A DNA stretch of 64,000 bases, taken from contig NZ_AOHO01000077.1 of NCBI RefSeq assembly GCF_000342005.1, positions 220,508 through 284,507 of the forward strand, read 5' to 3'. Positions 41,540 through 50,065 of the stretch are shown in pieces (the first letter of the stretch is position 1; each line of letters opens with the position of its first letter). Made by a program: the position numbers and the translations under genes. The stretch is from Amycolatopsis decaplanina DSM 44594 (GTDB taxonomy: Bacteria > Actinomycetota > Actinomycetes > Mycobacteriales > Pseudonocardiaceae). A model generated the notes under the pieces. That model was not told the DNA's origin, did not search any database, and saw only the letters and a list, made by a program, of their open reading frames with translations.

Positions 41540-42090
41540 GCATCGAGATCGCCAATGAATCGGGCGTGAACGTCGACGAGGCCTCCATCGTGTCGGCCGC
41601 CCGCTTCGCGCTCGACAAGATGGAGGTCAGCCCGCTCGCCGAGCTGTCCATCCTGCTCGTCACCCTCGAGGTGATGGAGGACCTGCACGAGCGGTGGATG
41701 GACCTGCCAGGGCCCACCGACGTGATGGCCTTCCCGATGGACGAGCTCGACTCGTCGCGCCGCCCCGACGCACCCGACGCCTCGCCCGCGCTGCTCGGCG
41801 ACATCGTGCTGTGCCCGGCGTTCGCGAAGGACCAGGCCAAGACGGCGGGGCACTCGCTGATGGACGAGCTGCACCTGCTCACCACGCACGGCGTGCTGCA
41901 CCTGCTCGGCTACGACCACGCCGAACCCGCCGAGGAACGCGAGATGTTCGGGCTGCAGAAGCGGATCCTCGGCGAGTTCCAGGCGGCCGTGGCCGCGCAC
42001 AACAAGCGCGACGCGCAGCGTTCCGCGGACGACAGGCTCCTCGGCACCGCAGGCCTCGACGCCGTGCCCGCCGAAGAGCCACCCGCCTAG
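41536..42090 (+). CDS. ybeY: Endoribonuclease YbeY
   Basis: A 184-residue metal-dependent RNase in 16S rRNA 3' maturation and ribosome quality control. The zinc motif HGVLHLLGYDH lies at about 116-126, and SILLVTLEVMEDLHERWMDLPGPTDVMAFPMDE is the conserved middle. The C-terminal extension of about 40 residues after the core is common in actinobacteria. The ATG is coupled to the upstream short frame; GGGGATGAAG supplies a ribosome site. Confidence 0.95.
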   Translation: MSIEIANESGVNVDEASIVSAARFALDKMEVSPLAELSILLVTLEVMEDLHERWMDLPGPTDVMAFPMDELDSSRRPDAPDASPALLGDIVLCPAFAKDQAKTAGHSLMDELHLLTTHGVLHLLGYDHAEPAEEREMFGLQKRILGEFQAAVAAHNKRDAQRSADDRLLGTAGLDAVPAEEPPA

Positions 42091-42103
42091 GCGGCTCGCC
42101 GAC

Positions 42104-43456
42104 ATGGGTAGTCCCACGGGCCTGCTGGTCATCGCCATCGCGCTGATCCTGCTCGCCGGGGTGTTCGCGGCCGCCGACGCGGCGGTCAGCACGGTGTCCA
42201 AGGCCCGCGCCGACGGCCTCGTCCGGCTCGGCCGCCCCGGTGCGCGGCAGCTGTCGCTGGTCATCGCCGAACGCCGCCGCCACATCAACCTGATCCTGTT
42301 GCTGCGGATGACCTGCGAGCTGACCGCCACCGTGCTGGTCACCGTCGACATCCTCGGCTGGATCCGGCCGCTGTGGCTCGCCATCGTCGTCGCCGCGGGT
42401 GTGATGGTCGTGGTGAGCTACGTGCTCATCGGGGTCGGCCCGCGCACCCTCGGCCGCCAGCACCCCTACCGGATCGGCCTCGTCGTCGCGGGCCCCGTCC
42501 GCGTCCTCGGATCGATCCTCGGCCCGCTCAGCAGGCTGCTGATCGTCCTCGGTAACGCCATCACCCCCGGCCGCGGCTTCCGCGAGGGCCCGTTCACCTC
42601 CGAAGTCGAACTGCGCGAACTGGTCGACCTCGCCCAGGAACGCGGCGTCGTCGAGGAATCCGAACGCGAGATGATCCACTCGGTGTTCGAACTCGGTGAC
42701 ACCGTCGCGCGCGAGGTCATGGTGCCGCGTACGGAGATCGTCTGGATCGAGCACGACAAGACCGTGCGCCAGGCGCTCGCGCTGGCCCTGCGCACCGGGT
42801 TCACCCGGCTGCCGGTGATCGGAGACTCCGTCGACGACGTGGTGGGCGTGGTCAACATCAAGGACCTCATGCCCGCCTACATGGCCGAGGGCGGCTCGCA
42901 GCGCCAGGTCGGGGAGCTGATGAACCCGGCGAGCTTCGTGCCCGATTCCAAGCGGCTCGACGAGCTGCTCAAGGAGATGCAGGTCTCGCACAACCACATG
43001 GCGATCGCCGTCGACGAGTACGGCGGCACCGCCGGCCTGCTCACCATCGAGGACATCCTCGAGGAGATCGTCGGCGAGATCACCGACGAATCCGACACCG
43101 ACGAACGCCCCGAGGTCGAAGAACTCGAAAACGGCGCGGTCCGCGTCTCGTCCCGGCTCTCGATCGACGACCTGGGCGAACTGTTCGGGATCGACCTCGA
43201 AGACCACGACGTGGAGACCGTGGGCGGACTGCTCGCCGAGCGACTGGGTAGGGTCCCGCTGCCGGGGGCCGAAGCCGAGGTCGCCGGACTTCGGCTGTTC
43301 GCCGAAGGCGGTAAGGACCGGCGCGGGCGGATGCGGATCACCACGGTGGTCGTCCACCCCGCCGACGCGGACGCGGTGACCGACGCAGCCCAGGGCAGGC
43401 GCCGGACCCGGGTCCCGCAGCCCGATGAAAGTGACAGGAGTGTCGAACATGCCTGA
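42104..43456 (+). CDS. CNNM/CorC-type membrane protein with CBS pair
   Basis: A 450-residue protein. An N-terminal DUF21/CNNM-like membrane domain (about four hydrophobic segments, residues 6-150) precedes two CBS domains (REVMVPRTEIVWIEHDKTVRQAL; SHNHMAIAVDEYGGTAGLLTIEDILEEIVGEI). A CorC_HlyC domain lies at the C-terminus (VETVGGLLAERLGRVPLPGAEAEV). Such proteins are implicated in magnesium or cobalt homeostasis. It corresponds by position to Rv2366c, between ybeY and the Rv2365c-like gene, which it overlaps by 8 nt. Confidence 0.92.
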   Translation: MGSPTGLLVIAIALILLAGVFAAADAAVSTVSKARADGLVRLGRPGARQLSLVIAERRRHINLILLLRMTCELTATVLVTVDILGWIRPLWLAIVVAAGVMVVVSYVLIGVGPRTLGRQHPYRIGLVVAGPVRVLGSILGPLSRLLIVLGNAITPGRGFREGPFTSEVELRELVDLAQERGVVEESEREMIHSVFELGDTVAREVMVPRTEIVWIEHDKTVRQALALALRTGFTRLPVIGDSVDDVVGVVNIKDLMPAYMAEGGSQRQVGELMNPASFVPDSKRLDELLKEMQVSHNHMAIAVDEYGGTAGLLTIEDILEEIVGEITDESDTDERPEVEELENGAVRVSSRLSIDDLGELFGIDLEDHDVETVGGLLAERLGRVPLPGAEAEVAGLRLFAEGGKDRRGRMRITTVVVHPADADAVTDAAQGRRRTRVPQPDESDRSVEHA

Positions 43457-43775
43457 GCTGGACGCCGAGGACGAGAAGCTGGTGACCCTGGCCAGGTCCG
43501 CGCGAGCCCGCACCCAGGCCGCCGAGGGCGCCGCGCTCCGCGACACCGACGGCCGTACCTACGCGGCGAGCACGGTCGACCAGCCGTCGTTCAAGCTCAC
43601 CGCGCTGCAGGCCGCCGTCGCCGCCGCCGTTTCGAGCGGAGCCGAAGGGATCGAGGCCGCCGTCGTGGTCACCGCCGAAGGCCTGCTCAAAGAGGCTTCC
43701 GTGCACGCGGTGCGCGACATCGCCGAAAACGCCCCGATCTACCTGGCCGACCCCAGTGGCAAGGTGCTGAACTGA
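43449..43775 (+). CDS. Cytidine-deaminase-like protein lacking the zinc site
   Basis: A 108-residue protein with the outline of a cytidine deaminase: RDTDGRTYAASTVDQPSFKLTALQAAVAAAVSSGA parallels the CDA core TEDG.VY.G.NVENAS..LT.CAER.A. The zinc-binding Cys/His-Ala-Glu and PCxxC residues are all missing, so it cannot be a normal deaminase. It matches by position the Rv2365c family between the CBS protein and era. AGGAG precedes ATG 43449 by about 9 nt. The stop overlaps the era start (TGATG). Confidence 0.75.
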   Translation: MPELDAEDEKLVTLARSARARTQAAEGAALRDTDGRTYAASTVDQPSFKLTALQAAVAAAVSSGAEGIEAAVVVTAEGLLKEASVHAVRDIAENAPIYLADPSGKVLN

Positions 43776-44674
43776 TGGCCGAGCCGCACCGTTCCGGTTT
43801 CGCCTGCTTCGTCGGGCGGCCCAACGCCGGCAAGTCGACGCTGACCAACGCACTCGTCGGCAGCAAGGTCGCGATCACCTCCAGCAAACCGCAGACCACC
43901 CGGCACGCCATCCGCGGCATCGTCCACCGCGACGACGCCCAGCTGGTGATCATCGACACACCGGGCCTGCACCGGCCGAGGACCCTGCTCGGCGAGCGGC
44001 TCAACGACATCGTCCACTCGACATGGTCCGAAGTGGACGTTGTCGGATTTTGCGTGCCCGCCAACGAAAAGGTCGGCCCCGGTGACCGATTCATCGCCGC
44101 CGAACTCAAAAAGATCGCGAAGCGCACCCCGGTGATCGGCGTCGTCACCAAGACGGATCTCGTGAAGCCCGAACAGGTCGCCGAGCAGCTGCTCGCCCTG
44201 CAGGAGGTCATGGAGTTCGCCGAGCTGATCCCGGTGTCCGCTGTGGACGGTTTCCAGGTCGGCGCGCTCGCGGACCTGCTGGTGCGCCACCTTCCCGAAG
44301 GCCCGCAACTGTATCCGGGCGGCGAACTCACCGACGAGCCCGAGCAGACCCTGGTCGCCGAGCTGATCCGCGAGGCCGCGCTGGAGGGTGTCCGGGACGA
44401 ACTCCCGCATTCGATCGCCGTCACCGTCGAGGAAATGCTGCCGCACGAGGGCAGGGACGACATGATCGACGTGCACGCGTTCCTTTATGTGGAACGACCG
44501 AGTCAGAAGGGCATCATCCTCGGGCACAAGGGTGAGCGCCTGAAGGACGTCGGAGCCCGCGCCCGGCAGCAGATCGAGGGGCTCCTCGGTTCGAAGGTCT
44601 ACCTCGATCTGCACATCAAGGTCGCCAAAGAGTGGCAGCGCGACCCCCGTCAGTTGCGACGGCTGGGCTTCTGA
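43775..44674 (+). CDS. era: GTPase Era
   Basis: A 299-residue ribosome-assembly GTPase. G1 is GRPNAGKST, G2 lies in KPQTTRHAIRGI, G3 is DTPGL, and G4 is TKTD. The C-terminal KH domain (LGHKGERLKDVGARARQQIEGLLGSKVYLDLHIKVAKEWQRDPRQLRRLGF) binds the 16S 3' end. It is translationally coupled to the preceding gene and lies with ybeY, the usual partnership in 30S maturation. Confidence 0.96.
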   Translation: MAEPHRSGFACFVGRPNAGKSTLTNALVGSKVAITSSKPQTTRHAIRGIVHRDDAQLVIIDTPGLHRPRTLLGERLNDIVHSTWSEVDVVGFCVPANEKVGPGDRFIAAELKKIAKRTPVIGVVTKTDLVKPEQVAEQLLALQEVMEFAELIPVSAVDGFQVGALADLLVRHLPEGPQLYPGGELTDEPEQTLVAELIREAALEGVRDELPHSIAVTVEEMLPHEGRDDMIDVHAFLYVERPSQKGIILGHKGERLKDVGARARQQIEGLLGSKVYLDLHIKVAKEWQRDPRQLRRLGF

Positions 44675-44831
44675 CTTAACGGAATGTCTCGATTCGGTCG
44701 CGGAGACCGGTTGATGGTGTGGAACCGGACGGGTGACCTTAGAGTCTCAACCCTTGACTCCGGTGATCGCTGATCGGGCGGCGGGCGCCCGGGTCGATTT
44801 CCACATCTCATTCGTGAAGGGAAAGCGGTAA

Positions 44832-45173
44832 ATGACCGACAACCAGGGCCTGCCCAACTACTCCGGCGACCCTCAGGGCGGTGGCGGCTTCAACAACCCC
44901 GGCCCGCCGCCCAACAACAACCTGGTGTGGGCCATCCTCACCACGATCCTGTGCTGCCTGCCCTTCGGCATCGTCGCCATCGTCAAGGCGAACCAGGTGA
45001 ACACCCTCTGGGCGCAGGGTCAGCCCGCCGCGGCGCAGGAAGCGGCCGACGCCGCCAAGAAGTGGTCGATCATCGCGGCGATCGTCGGTGGCGTGCTCAT
45101 CGTTCTGTACGTTGTCCTCGTCGTCGTCCTGGGTGTCTTCGCGGCCTCGGTGGACGTGAACAACTACCGCTGA
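44832..45173 (+). CDS. CD225/dispanin family membrane protein 1
   Basis: A 113-residue protein. A Gly/Pro/Asn-rich N-terminus is followed by the CD225 core NNNLVWAILTTILCCLPFGIVAIVKANQVNTLWAQG, AAAQEAADAAKKWS and a second hydrophobic segment (IIAAIVGGVLIVLYVVLVVVLGVF). This is the two-segment layout of IFITM-like dispanins. Role unknown; eukaryotic members alter membrane fusion. It is the first of four copies. The gene has its own upstream region of 157 bp. Confidence 0.88.
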   Translation: MTDNQGLPNYSGDPQGGGGFNNPGPPPNNNLVWAILTTILCCLPFGIVAIVKANQVNTLWAQGQPAAAQEAADAAKKWSIIAAIVGGVLIVLYVVLVVVLGVFAASVDVNNYR

Positions 45174-45198
45174 TCCCGGCGATCGAGGGGGAGACCTC

Positions 45199-45549
45199 AT
45201 GACCGACCAGTACCCGAACTACCCGCCTCCGGGCGGGCCACCGCCGCAGCAACCGTATTACGGCGGCATGCCGAACTACGGTCCTCCGCCGGACAACAAC
45301 CTGGTGTGGGCCATCCTCTGCACGGTGTTGTGCTGCTTGCCGCTGGGTATCGTGGCGATCGTGAAGTCGAGCCAGGTGCAGACGTTGTGGTCGCAGGGCT
45401 TCCACGCCGAAGCCCAGAAGGCCGCCGACGACGCGAAGAAGTGGTCCATGTGGGGAGCGATCGCCACCGGTGGTCTTTTCCTGCTGTACATCATCTTCAT
45501 CGTGGTGATGGTCATCATCGGCGCGTCGGCGGGAAGCTTCACGCCGTGA
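45199..45549 (+). CDS. CD225/dispanin family membrane protein 2
   Basis: A 116-residue close paralogue of the preceding gene. The N-terminus is PPPGGPPPQQPYYGGMP-rich; the core DNNLVWAILCTVLCCLPLGIVAIVKSSQVQTLWSQGFHAEAQKAADDAKKWS is conserved between them. A second membrane segment follows. It overlaps the DUF2752 gene by 4 nt (GTGA). Confidence 0.88.
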   Translation: MTDQYPNYPPPGGPPPQQPYYGGMPNYGPPPDNNLVWAILCTVLCCLPLGIVAIVKSSQVQTLWSQGFHAEAQKAADDAKKWSMWGAIATGGLFLLYIIFIVVMVIIGASAGSFTP

Positions 45550-45998
45550 CGACGTCCGTCTACACGGGATTCCCGGCGCGCGGGTTCAAAGCACGGACCC
45601 GCGCGCTGGGACCGCCCCTGGCCGTCGCCGCCGGCGCCGCGGCGGGCTGCGTCGTCCTCTGGCTGGGCGATCCCACCACTCCGGGCGGGCCGCTTCCGGT
45701 CTGTCCCACCAAGGCGCTGCTGGGTATCGCCTGTCCCGGCTGCGGTGGCATGCGCATGGTCTACAGCGCGCTGCACGGGGACATCCCCGCCGCGCTGCAC
45801 TACAACGCGGTGTCCTTTGTGGTCGTTCTGCTGCTCGTCTGGAGCACCGTCGCCTGGGCGGTCGGCAGGCTCCGCGGCCGTGCGGTGAACAGCTGGCTGC
45901 ACTGGCGCTGGACGCCGCTCGCGTTCGGTGTCGTGTTCGTCGTCTGGTTCGTCATCCGTAACCTGCCCTTCGCCCCGTTCACCTCGCTCTACGTCTGA
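45546..45998 (+). CDS. DUF2752 membrane protein
   Basis: A 150-residue protein with three hydrophobic segments and the DUF2752 signature CPTKALLGIACPGCGGMRMVYSALHGDIPAALHYNAV. The CPGCG motif could bind metal. It is translationally coupled to the second CD225 gene, and this pairing is a common one in actinobacteria. Function unknown. The start GTG overlaps the upstream stop. Confidence 0.85.
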   Translation: MTTSVYTGFPARGFKARTRALGPPLAVAAGAAAGCVVLWLGDPTTPGGPLPVCPTKALLGIACPGCGGMRMVYSALHGDIPAALHYNAVSFVVVLLLVWSTVAWAVGRLRGRAVNSWLHWRWTPLAFGVVFVVWFVIRNLPFAPFTSLYV

Positions 45999-46145
45999 GT
46001 ACCGGGCCGAGGCCCGGATCGTCGGTGGTACCGAGTACGCTCCCGCGCACCGGTCTGCTCGGCGCGTACCCATGCCGTACATTCAGCCCGGGTCGCCGCA
46101 CGAGGCCCCGTGCGCCAGGGGCGAGGAACCAGCGAGGGGATTTCG

Positions 46146-47399
46146 ATGACCACTCCCTACGGCCAGCAGCCGCCGGGACAGCAGCCGCCGCCCGGATCCG
46201 GGCCTCCGCCGGGGGACGGGCAGCAGCAGTCACCGCAGCCGCAGCAGCCGTTCGGACAGCCGCCATCGGGAGAGCAGCCCTCGCCGTTCGGGCAACAGCC
46301 TCCGCAGGGTGACCAGCCTTCGCCGTTCGGCCAGCAGCCCGCGCAGCCTCAGGGGGACCAGCCTTCGCCGTTCGGCCAGCAGGCTTCCGGCGAGCAGCCG
46401 TCCTCACCCTTCGGCCAGCAGTCGCAACAGCAGTCGCCCTTCGGCCAGCAGCCGCAGCAACCGCAGCAGCCGTTCGGCGCGCAGCAGCAGTCGCCGTTCG
46501 GGCAGCAGCCGCAGCAGTCGTCGCCGTTCGGGCAGCAGGGCCAGCAGTCGCCGTTCGGCCCGGCCTCCCAGTTCGGCCCGCAAACCGACTACGCCCACTG
46601 GGGCCTGCGCGCGGCCGGGACCCTGATCGACTTCGCGCCGATCGTCGTGCTCCCGATCATCGGCGCCATCATCGCCACGAACGCGAATTCGCTCATCGGC
46701 GGCATCATCTCCGCCATCGGCTACCTCGCGGGCCTCGGCTGGACCGTCTACAACCGGTGGATCAAGATGGGCACCACCGGCCAGTCGCTCGGCAAGAAGA
46801 TGGTGAACATCAAGCTCGTCCGTGAGAGCGACGGCCAGCCGATCGGCCCGCTGATGGCCTTCGTCCGGGACCTGTGCCACAACCTGGACGGCTGGGTCTG
46901 CGGCCTCGGTTACCTCTGGCCGCTGTGGGACCAGAAGAAGCAGACGTTCGCCGACAAGATCCTCAGCACCGTCGTCGTCCCGGGCGAAGCCGCCGCCGCG
47001 CCCGCGTCGGCGCCGTTCGGCCAGACCCCGGGATTCCCGGCGCCGCCGCCGTCTTCGCCGTCGTTCCCCGCGCAGCCTTCGCCGTTCGGCCAGCAGCCGC
47101 CGCAGCAGCCGTTCGGCGCGCCGCAGCAGCAGGGCCAGTTCGGCCAGCAGTCCCAGCAGCAACAGCCGCAGCCGTTCGGGCAGCAGCCGCAGGGAACCGC
47201 GCAGCCGTCTCCGGAGTCCCAGCCTGAACCGGCCCTGAGCGAGGCCGAGCCGACCCAGGTCCTCCGCCCGGGGCAGCCGCAACCGGCGCCGTCCGGGTTC
47301 GACGAAGCCGAGCCGACGCAGAAGATCACCCCGGAGCAGCTGAGGCAGCAGTTGCCCGGAGCGGATGGGCCGAACGGCCCCGGAACACCGCAGCAGTAA
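46146..47399 (+). CDS. RDD family membrane protein with long Gln/Pro-rich arms
   Basis: A 417-residue protein. Residues 1-150 are low-complexity (SPFGQQ repeated about ten times within QQPQQ runs). Residues 152-285 are the RDD domain (YAHWGLRAAGTLIDFAPIVVLPIIG, GTTGQSLGKKMVNIKLV, FVRDLCHNLDGWVCGLGYLWPLWDQKKQTFADKILSTVVV). The rest is again Gln/Pro-rich, with two EAEPTQ boxes near 370 and 396. RDD proteins are small membrane transport or sensor modules. The arms resemble disordered phase-separating tails, and the TQ boxes could be Ser/Thr kinase or FHA sites (inference). Confidence 0.85.
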   Translation: MTTPYGQQPPGQQPPPGSGPPPGDGQQQSPQPQQPFGQPPSGEQPSPFGQQPPQGDQPSPFGQQPAQPQGDQPSPFGQQASGEQPSSPFGQQSQQQSPFGQQPQQPQQPFGAQQQSPFGQQPQQSSPFGQQGQQSPFGPASQFGPQTDYAHWGLRAAGTLIDFAPIVVLPIIGAIIATNANSLIGGIISAIGYLAGLGWTVYNRWIKMGTTGQSLGKKMVNIKLVRESDGQPIGPLMAFVRDLCHNLDGWVCGLGYLWPLWDQKKQTFADKILSTVVVPGEAAAAPASAPFGQTPGFPAPPPSSPSFPAQPSPFGQQPPQQPFGAPQQQGQFGQQSQQQQPQPFGQQPQGTAQPSPESQPEPALSEAEPTQVLRPGQPQPAPSGFDEAEPTQKITPEQLRQQLPGADGPNGPGTPQQ

Positions 47400-47453
47400 G
47401 GAACGACCGGCGGGATCCACCCGTCGGGAAGCACGACAAAAGTGGGGAACCCG

Positions 47454-47924
47454 ATGACGAACCCGTACGGCCAGCAGCCCGGCTACGGCCAGCAGCAGCC
47501 CTATGGCCAGCAGCCTCAGCCCGGATACGGACCCCCGTCCGGCGCCACGCCCGCGCCGTACGGCCAGCCTTCCGGCGCGAACCCGATGCCGTACGGCCAG
47601 CCGGCGCCCTACGGTCAGCCCGCACCGTACGGCCAGCCCGCGCCGTACGGCGCTCCGGGCGGCATGCCCGGCGGTGGCGACATCAACTCGATCCCGGACT
47701 ACAAGGGCTGGGCGATCGGCTGCATCTTCCTCTGCTGGATCATCGCGATCTTCGCGATCATGAAGTCCAACGAGGTCAACACCTACAAGATGCAGGGCAA
47801 CTACGCCGCCGCCATGGACGCGTCGAAGTCGACGAAGACCATGTGCATGATCGCCTCGATCATCGGCGGCGTCGGCTGCCTGTTCTCCCTTCTCTGGATC
47901 ATCCTGGTCGCCGCGAGCATCTAG
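47454..47924 (+). CDS. CD225/dispanin family membrane protein 3
   Basis: A 156-residue protein with an N-terminal tail of PYGQ repeats (MTNPYGQQPGYGQQQPYGQQ, then four PAPYGQ-type units) and a CD225 core. The core reads IPDYKGWAIGCIFLCWIIAIFAIMKSNEVNTYKMQGNYAAAMDASKSTKTMCMIASIIGG. ATG 47454 has GGGGAA upstream; a GTG 12 nt earlier is less likely. The core differs from the first two copies but is nearly identical to copy 4. Confidence 0.87.
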   Translation: MTNPYGQQPGYGQQQPYGQQPQPGYGPPSGATPAPYGQPSGANPMPYGQPAPYGQPAPYGQPAPYGAPGGMPGGGDINSIPDYKGWAIGCIFLCWIIAIFAIMKSNEVNTYKMQGNYAAAMDASKSTKTMCMIASIIGGVGCLFSLLWIILVAASI

Positions 47925-47961
47925 CCCCACCGCAGACGAAAGAACAACGAGGACCAATTCA

Positions 47962-48393
47962 ATGACCAACCCCTATGGCCAGCAGCAGCCCTACGGACAG
48001 CAGCCTGGCTATGGTCCGCCGTCCGGTGGCATGCCCGCTCCTTATGGCCAGCCCGCCCCGTACGGCGCGCCGTCTCCCTACGGTGCGCCGGGCGGCATGC
48101 CCGGTGGCGGTGGCGACATCAACGCCATCAAGGACTACAAGGGCTGGGCGATCGGCTGCATCTTCCTCTGCTGGATCATCGCGATCTTCGCGATCATGAA
48201 GTCCAACGAGGTCAACACCTACAAGATGCAGGGCAACTACGCCGCCGCCGCGGACGCGTCGAGGTCGACGAGGACCATGTGCATGATCGCGTCGATCATC
48301 GGTGGCCTCGGCTGTCTCTTCGCCATCGTGATGATCATCATCTCGATCGTCGCGGCCGCGTCCGTGCCGAGCTGCTACGGCCGCTACTGCTGA
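47962..48393 (+). CDS. CD225/dispanin family membrane protein 4
   Basis: A 143-residue tandem duplicate of the preceding gene. The run DYKGWAIGCIFLCWIIAIFA and the following MKSNEVNTYKMQGNYAAA are identical in both at protein level. The PYGQ tail is shorter. The last residues (VPSCYGRYC) add two cysteines. It ends 49 nt before recO. Confidence 0.87.
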   Translation: MTNPYGQQQPYGQQPGYGPPSGGMPAPYGQPAPYGAPSPYGAPGGMPGGGGDINAIKDYKGWAIGCIFLCWIIAIFAIMKSNEVNTYKMQGNYAAAADASRSTRTMCMIASIIGGLGCLFAIVMIIISIVAAASVPSCYGRYC

Positions 48394-48442
48394 TTCCGGG
48401 GCGCACCGCCCCGATGTCGGTCCCGGGTGGGACGATGTCGGG

Positions 48443-49204
48443 GTGGTGAACCTCTATCGCGACACCGGAGTGGTGTTGCGGACGCACAAGCTGGGTGAGG
48501 CCGACCGGATCGTCACCCTGCTCACGCGGCGGCACGGCAAGGTCCGTGCGGTCGCGAAAGGCGTGCGTCGGACGTCATCGCGCTTCGGGGCGCGGTTGGA
48601 GCCGTTCGGGCACGTCGACGTGCAGTTCTACACAGGCCGCTCCCTCGACGTGATCACCCAGGTCGAGACGGTCGACGCCTTCGCGCTGCCGCTGGTGGCC
48701 GACTACCAGCGCTACACCGCCGCGAGCGCCATCGCCGAGACCGCGGACCGGTTGTCCGCCGAAGAGGGCGAACCGGTGCTCAAGCTCTACATGCTCGTCG
48801 TCGGCGCCCTGCGCGCACTCGCGGGCGGCGAACGGGACAGTTCCCTCATCCTCGACGCCTTCTTCCTGCGGGCCATGGCGTACGCAGGCTGGGCGCCCGC
48901 GATCACGGAATGCGCCCGATGCGGCCTGCCGGGACCGCACAAGGCGTTCAGCGTGTCCGCCGGCGGCTCGATGTGCCCGGATTGCCGGGTCCCCGGCTGT
49001 GTCCATCCCTCCCACGAGGTGCTGACCCTGCTCGCGGCGCTCCTGCACGGCGAGTGGCCGGTGGCCGAAGCGTCGCAGCCCGTGCCGCGGCGGGACGCGT
49101 CCGGCCTGGTCGCGGCGCATCTGCAGTGGCATCTGGAGCGCCAGTTGCGGTCGCTGCCGCTGGTGGAGAGGCGTGCGCGGGAGGGCGCCACGCCGGCGCA
49201 GTAG
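48443..49204 (+). CDS. recO: DNA repair protein RecO
   Basis: A 253-residue recombination mediator that loads RecA with RecR. It has the N-terminal OB fold (NLYRDTGVVLRTHKLGEADRIVTLLTRRHGKVRAVAKGVRR), a helical domain, and a zinc finger (CARCG...CPDC). The GTG codons at 48443 and 48446 are both possible starts. It is followed after 39 nt by uppS, as in mycobacteria. Confidence 0.94.
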   Translation: MVNLYRDTGVVLRTHKLGEADRIVTLLTRRHGKVRAVAKGVRRTSSRFGARLEPFGHVDVQFYTGRSLDVITQVETVDAFALPLVADYQRYTAASAIAETADRLSAEEGEPVLKLYMLVVGALRALAGGERDSSLILDAFFLRAMAYAGWAPAITECARCGLPGPHKAFSVSAGGSMCPDCRVPGCVHPSHEVLTLLAALLHGEWPVAEASQPVPRRDASGLVAAHLQWHLERQLRSLPLVERRAREGATPAQ

Positions 49205-49243
49205 GGTCGCAGGCACAGGTTCACTCGATCAGGAGGCTCGAAG

Positions 49244-50065
49244 GTGCTGCGCAGGGGACGCGAGAACAAGGCGTCACAATTCGAACTTCGCGCGCCGGAG
49301 CCGCATCCGTCCGGTGCCCGGCCGCCGGAGATCCCCAAGGAACTCCTCCCGAAGCATGTGGCGCTGGTGATGGACGGCAACGGCCGCTGGGCCAACCAGC
49401 GGGGACTGCCGCGGATCGAAGGCCACAAACGCGGTGAAGCGGTGATGATCGACGTCGCCAGCGGTGCCGTGGAGCTGGGCGTCAAATGGCTGTCGGTGTA
49501 CGCCTTCTCCACGGAGAACTGGAAGCGGAGCCCGGAAGAGGTCCGCTTCCTGATGGGCTTCAACCGCGACACCATCCGCCGCCAGGTCGACTACCTCGGT
49601 TCGATCGGCGTCCGCATCCGCTGGGCGGGCCGCCGTCCCAAGCTGTGGGCGAGCGTCATCAAGGAACTGCAGGTCGCCGAGGAGAAGACGAAACACAACA
49701 CGGCGCTGAACATGACCATGTGCGTCAACTACGGCGGACGTGCCGAACTGGGCGACGCCATGCGCCGGATCGCCCAGGACGTCGCCGACGGGAAGCTGAA
49801 CCCGGACAAGGTCACCGAGAAGACCATCGGCAAGTACCTGTACCAGCCCGAGATGCCGGACGTGGACCTGTTCCTGCGGCCGTCGGGGGAACAGCGGACG
49901 TCGAACTTCCTGCTCTGGCAGTCGGCCTACGCCGAGATGGTCTACCAGGACACGCTCTTCCCCGACTTCGACCGCACCCACCTGTGGCGGGCGTGCCTCG
50001 AGTTCGCGAAACGGGACCGCCGCTTCGGCGGAGCCGTCGACAAGGCTTCCGAAGGGACCGCATGA
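49244..50065 (+). CDS. uppS: Decaprenyl/undecaprenyl diphosphate synthase
   Basis: A 273-residue cis-prenyltransferase making the polyprenyl carrier for peptidoglycan and arabinogalactan. It carries VALVMDGNGRWANQRGLPRIEGHKRG (P-loop-like, catalytic Asp), VYAFSTENWKRSPEEV, and the C-terminal DLFLRPSGEQRTSNFLLWQSAYAE. A 35-residue N-terminal extension is typical of the Rv2361c type. AGGAGG lies 7 nt before the GTG. It overlaps the next gene by 4 nt. Confidence 0.95.
   Translation: MLRRGRENKASQFELRAPEPHPSGARPPEIPKELLPKHVALVMDGNGRWANQRGLPRIEGHKRGEAVMIDVASGAVELGVKWLSVYAFSTENWKRSPEEVRFLMGFNRDTIRRQVDYLGSIGVRIRWAGRRPKLWASVIKELQVAEEKTKHNTALNMTMCVNYGGRAELGDAMRRIAQDVADGKLNPDKVTEKTIGKYLYQPEMPDVDLFLRPSGEQRTSNFLLWQSAYAEMVYQDTLFPDFDRTHLWRACLEFAKRDRRFGGAVDKASEGTA

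Noticed and set aside
46404..47969. A 521-codon minus-strand frame rich in Leu and Arg
   Set aside because: It is the mirror of the CAG/CCG-rich repeats of the RDD gene, which have a ribosome site and a domain on the plus strand.
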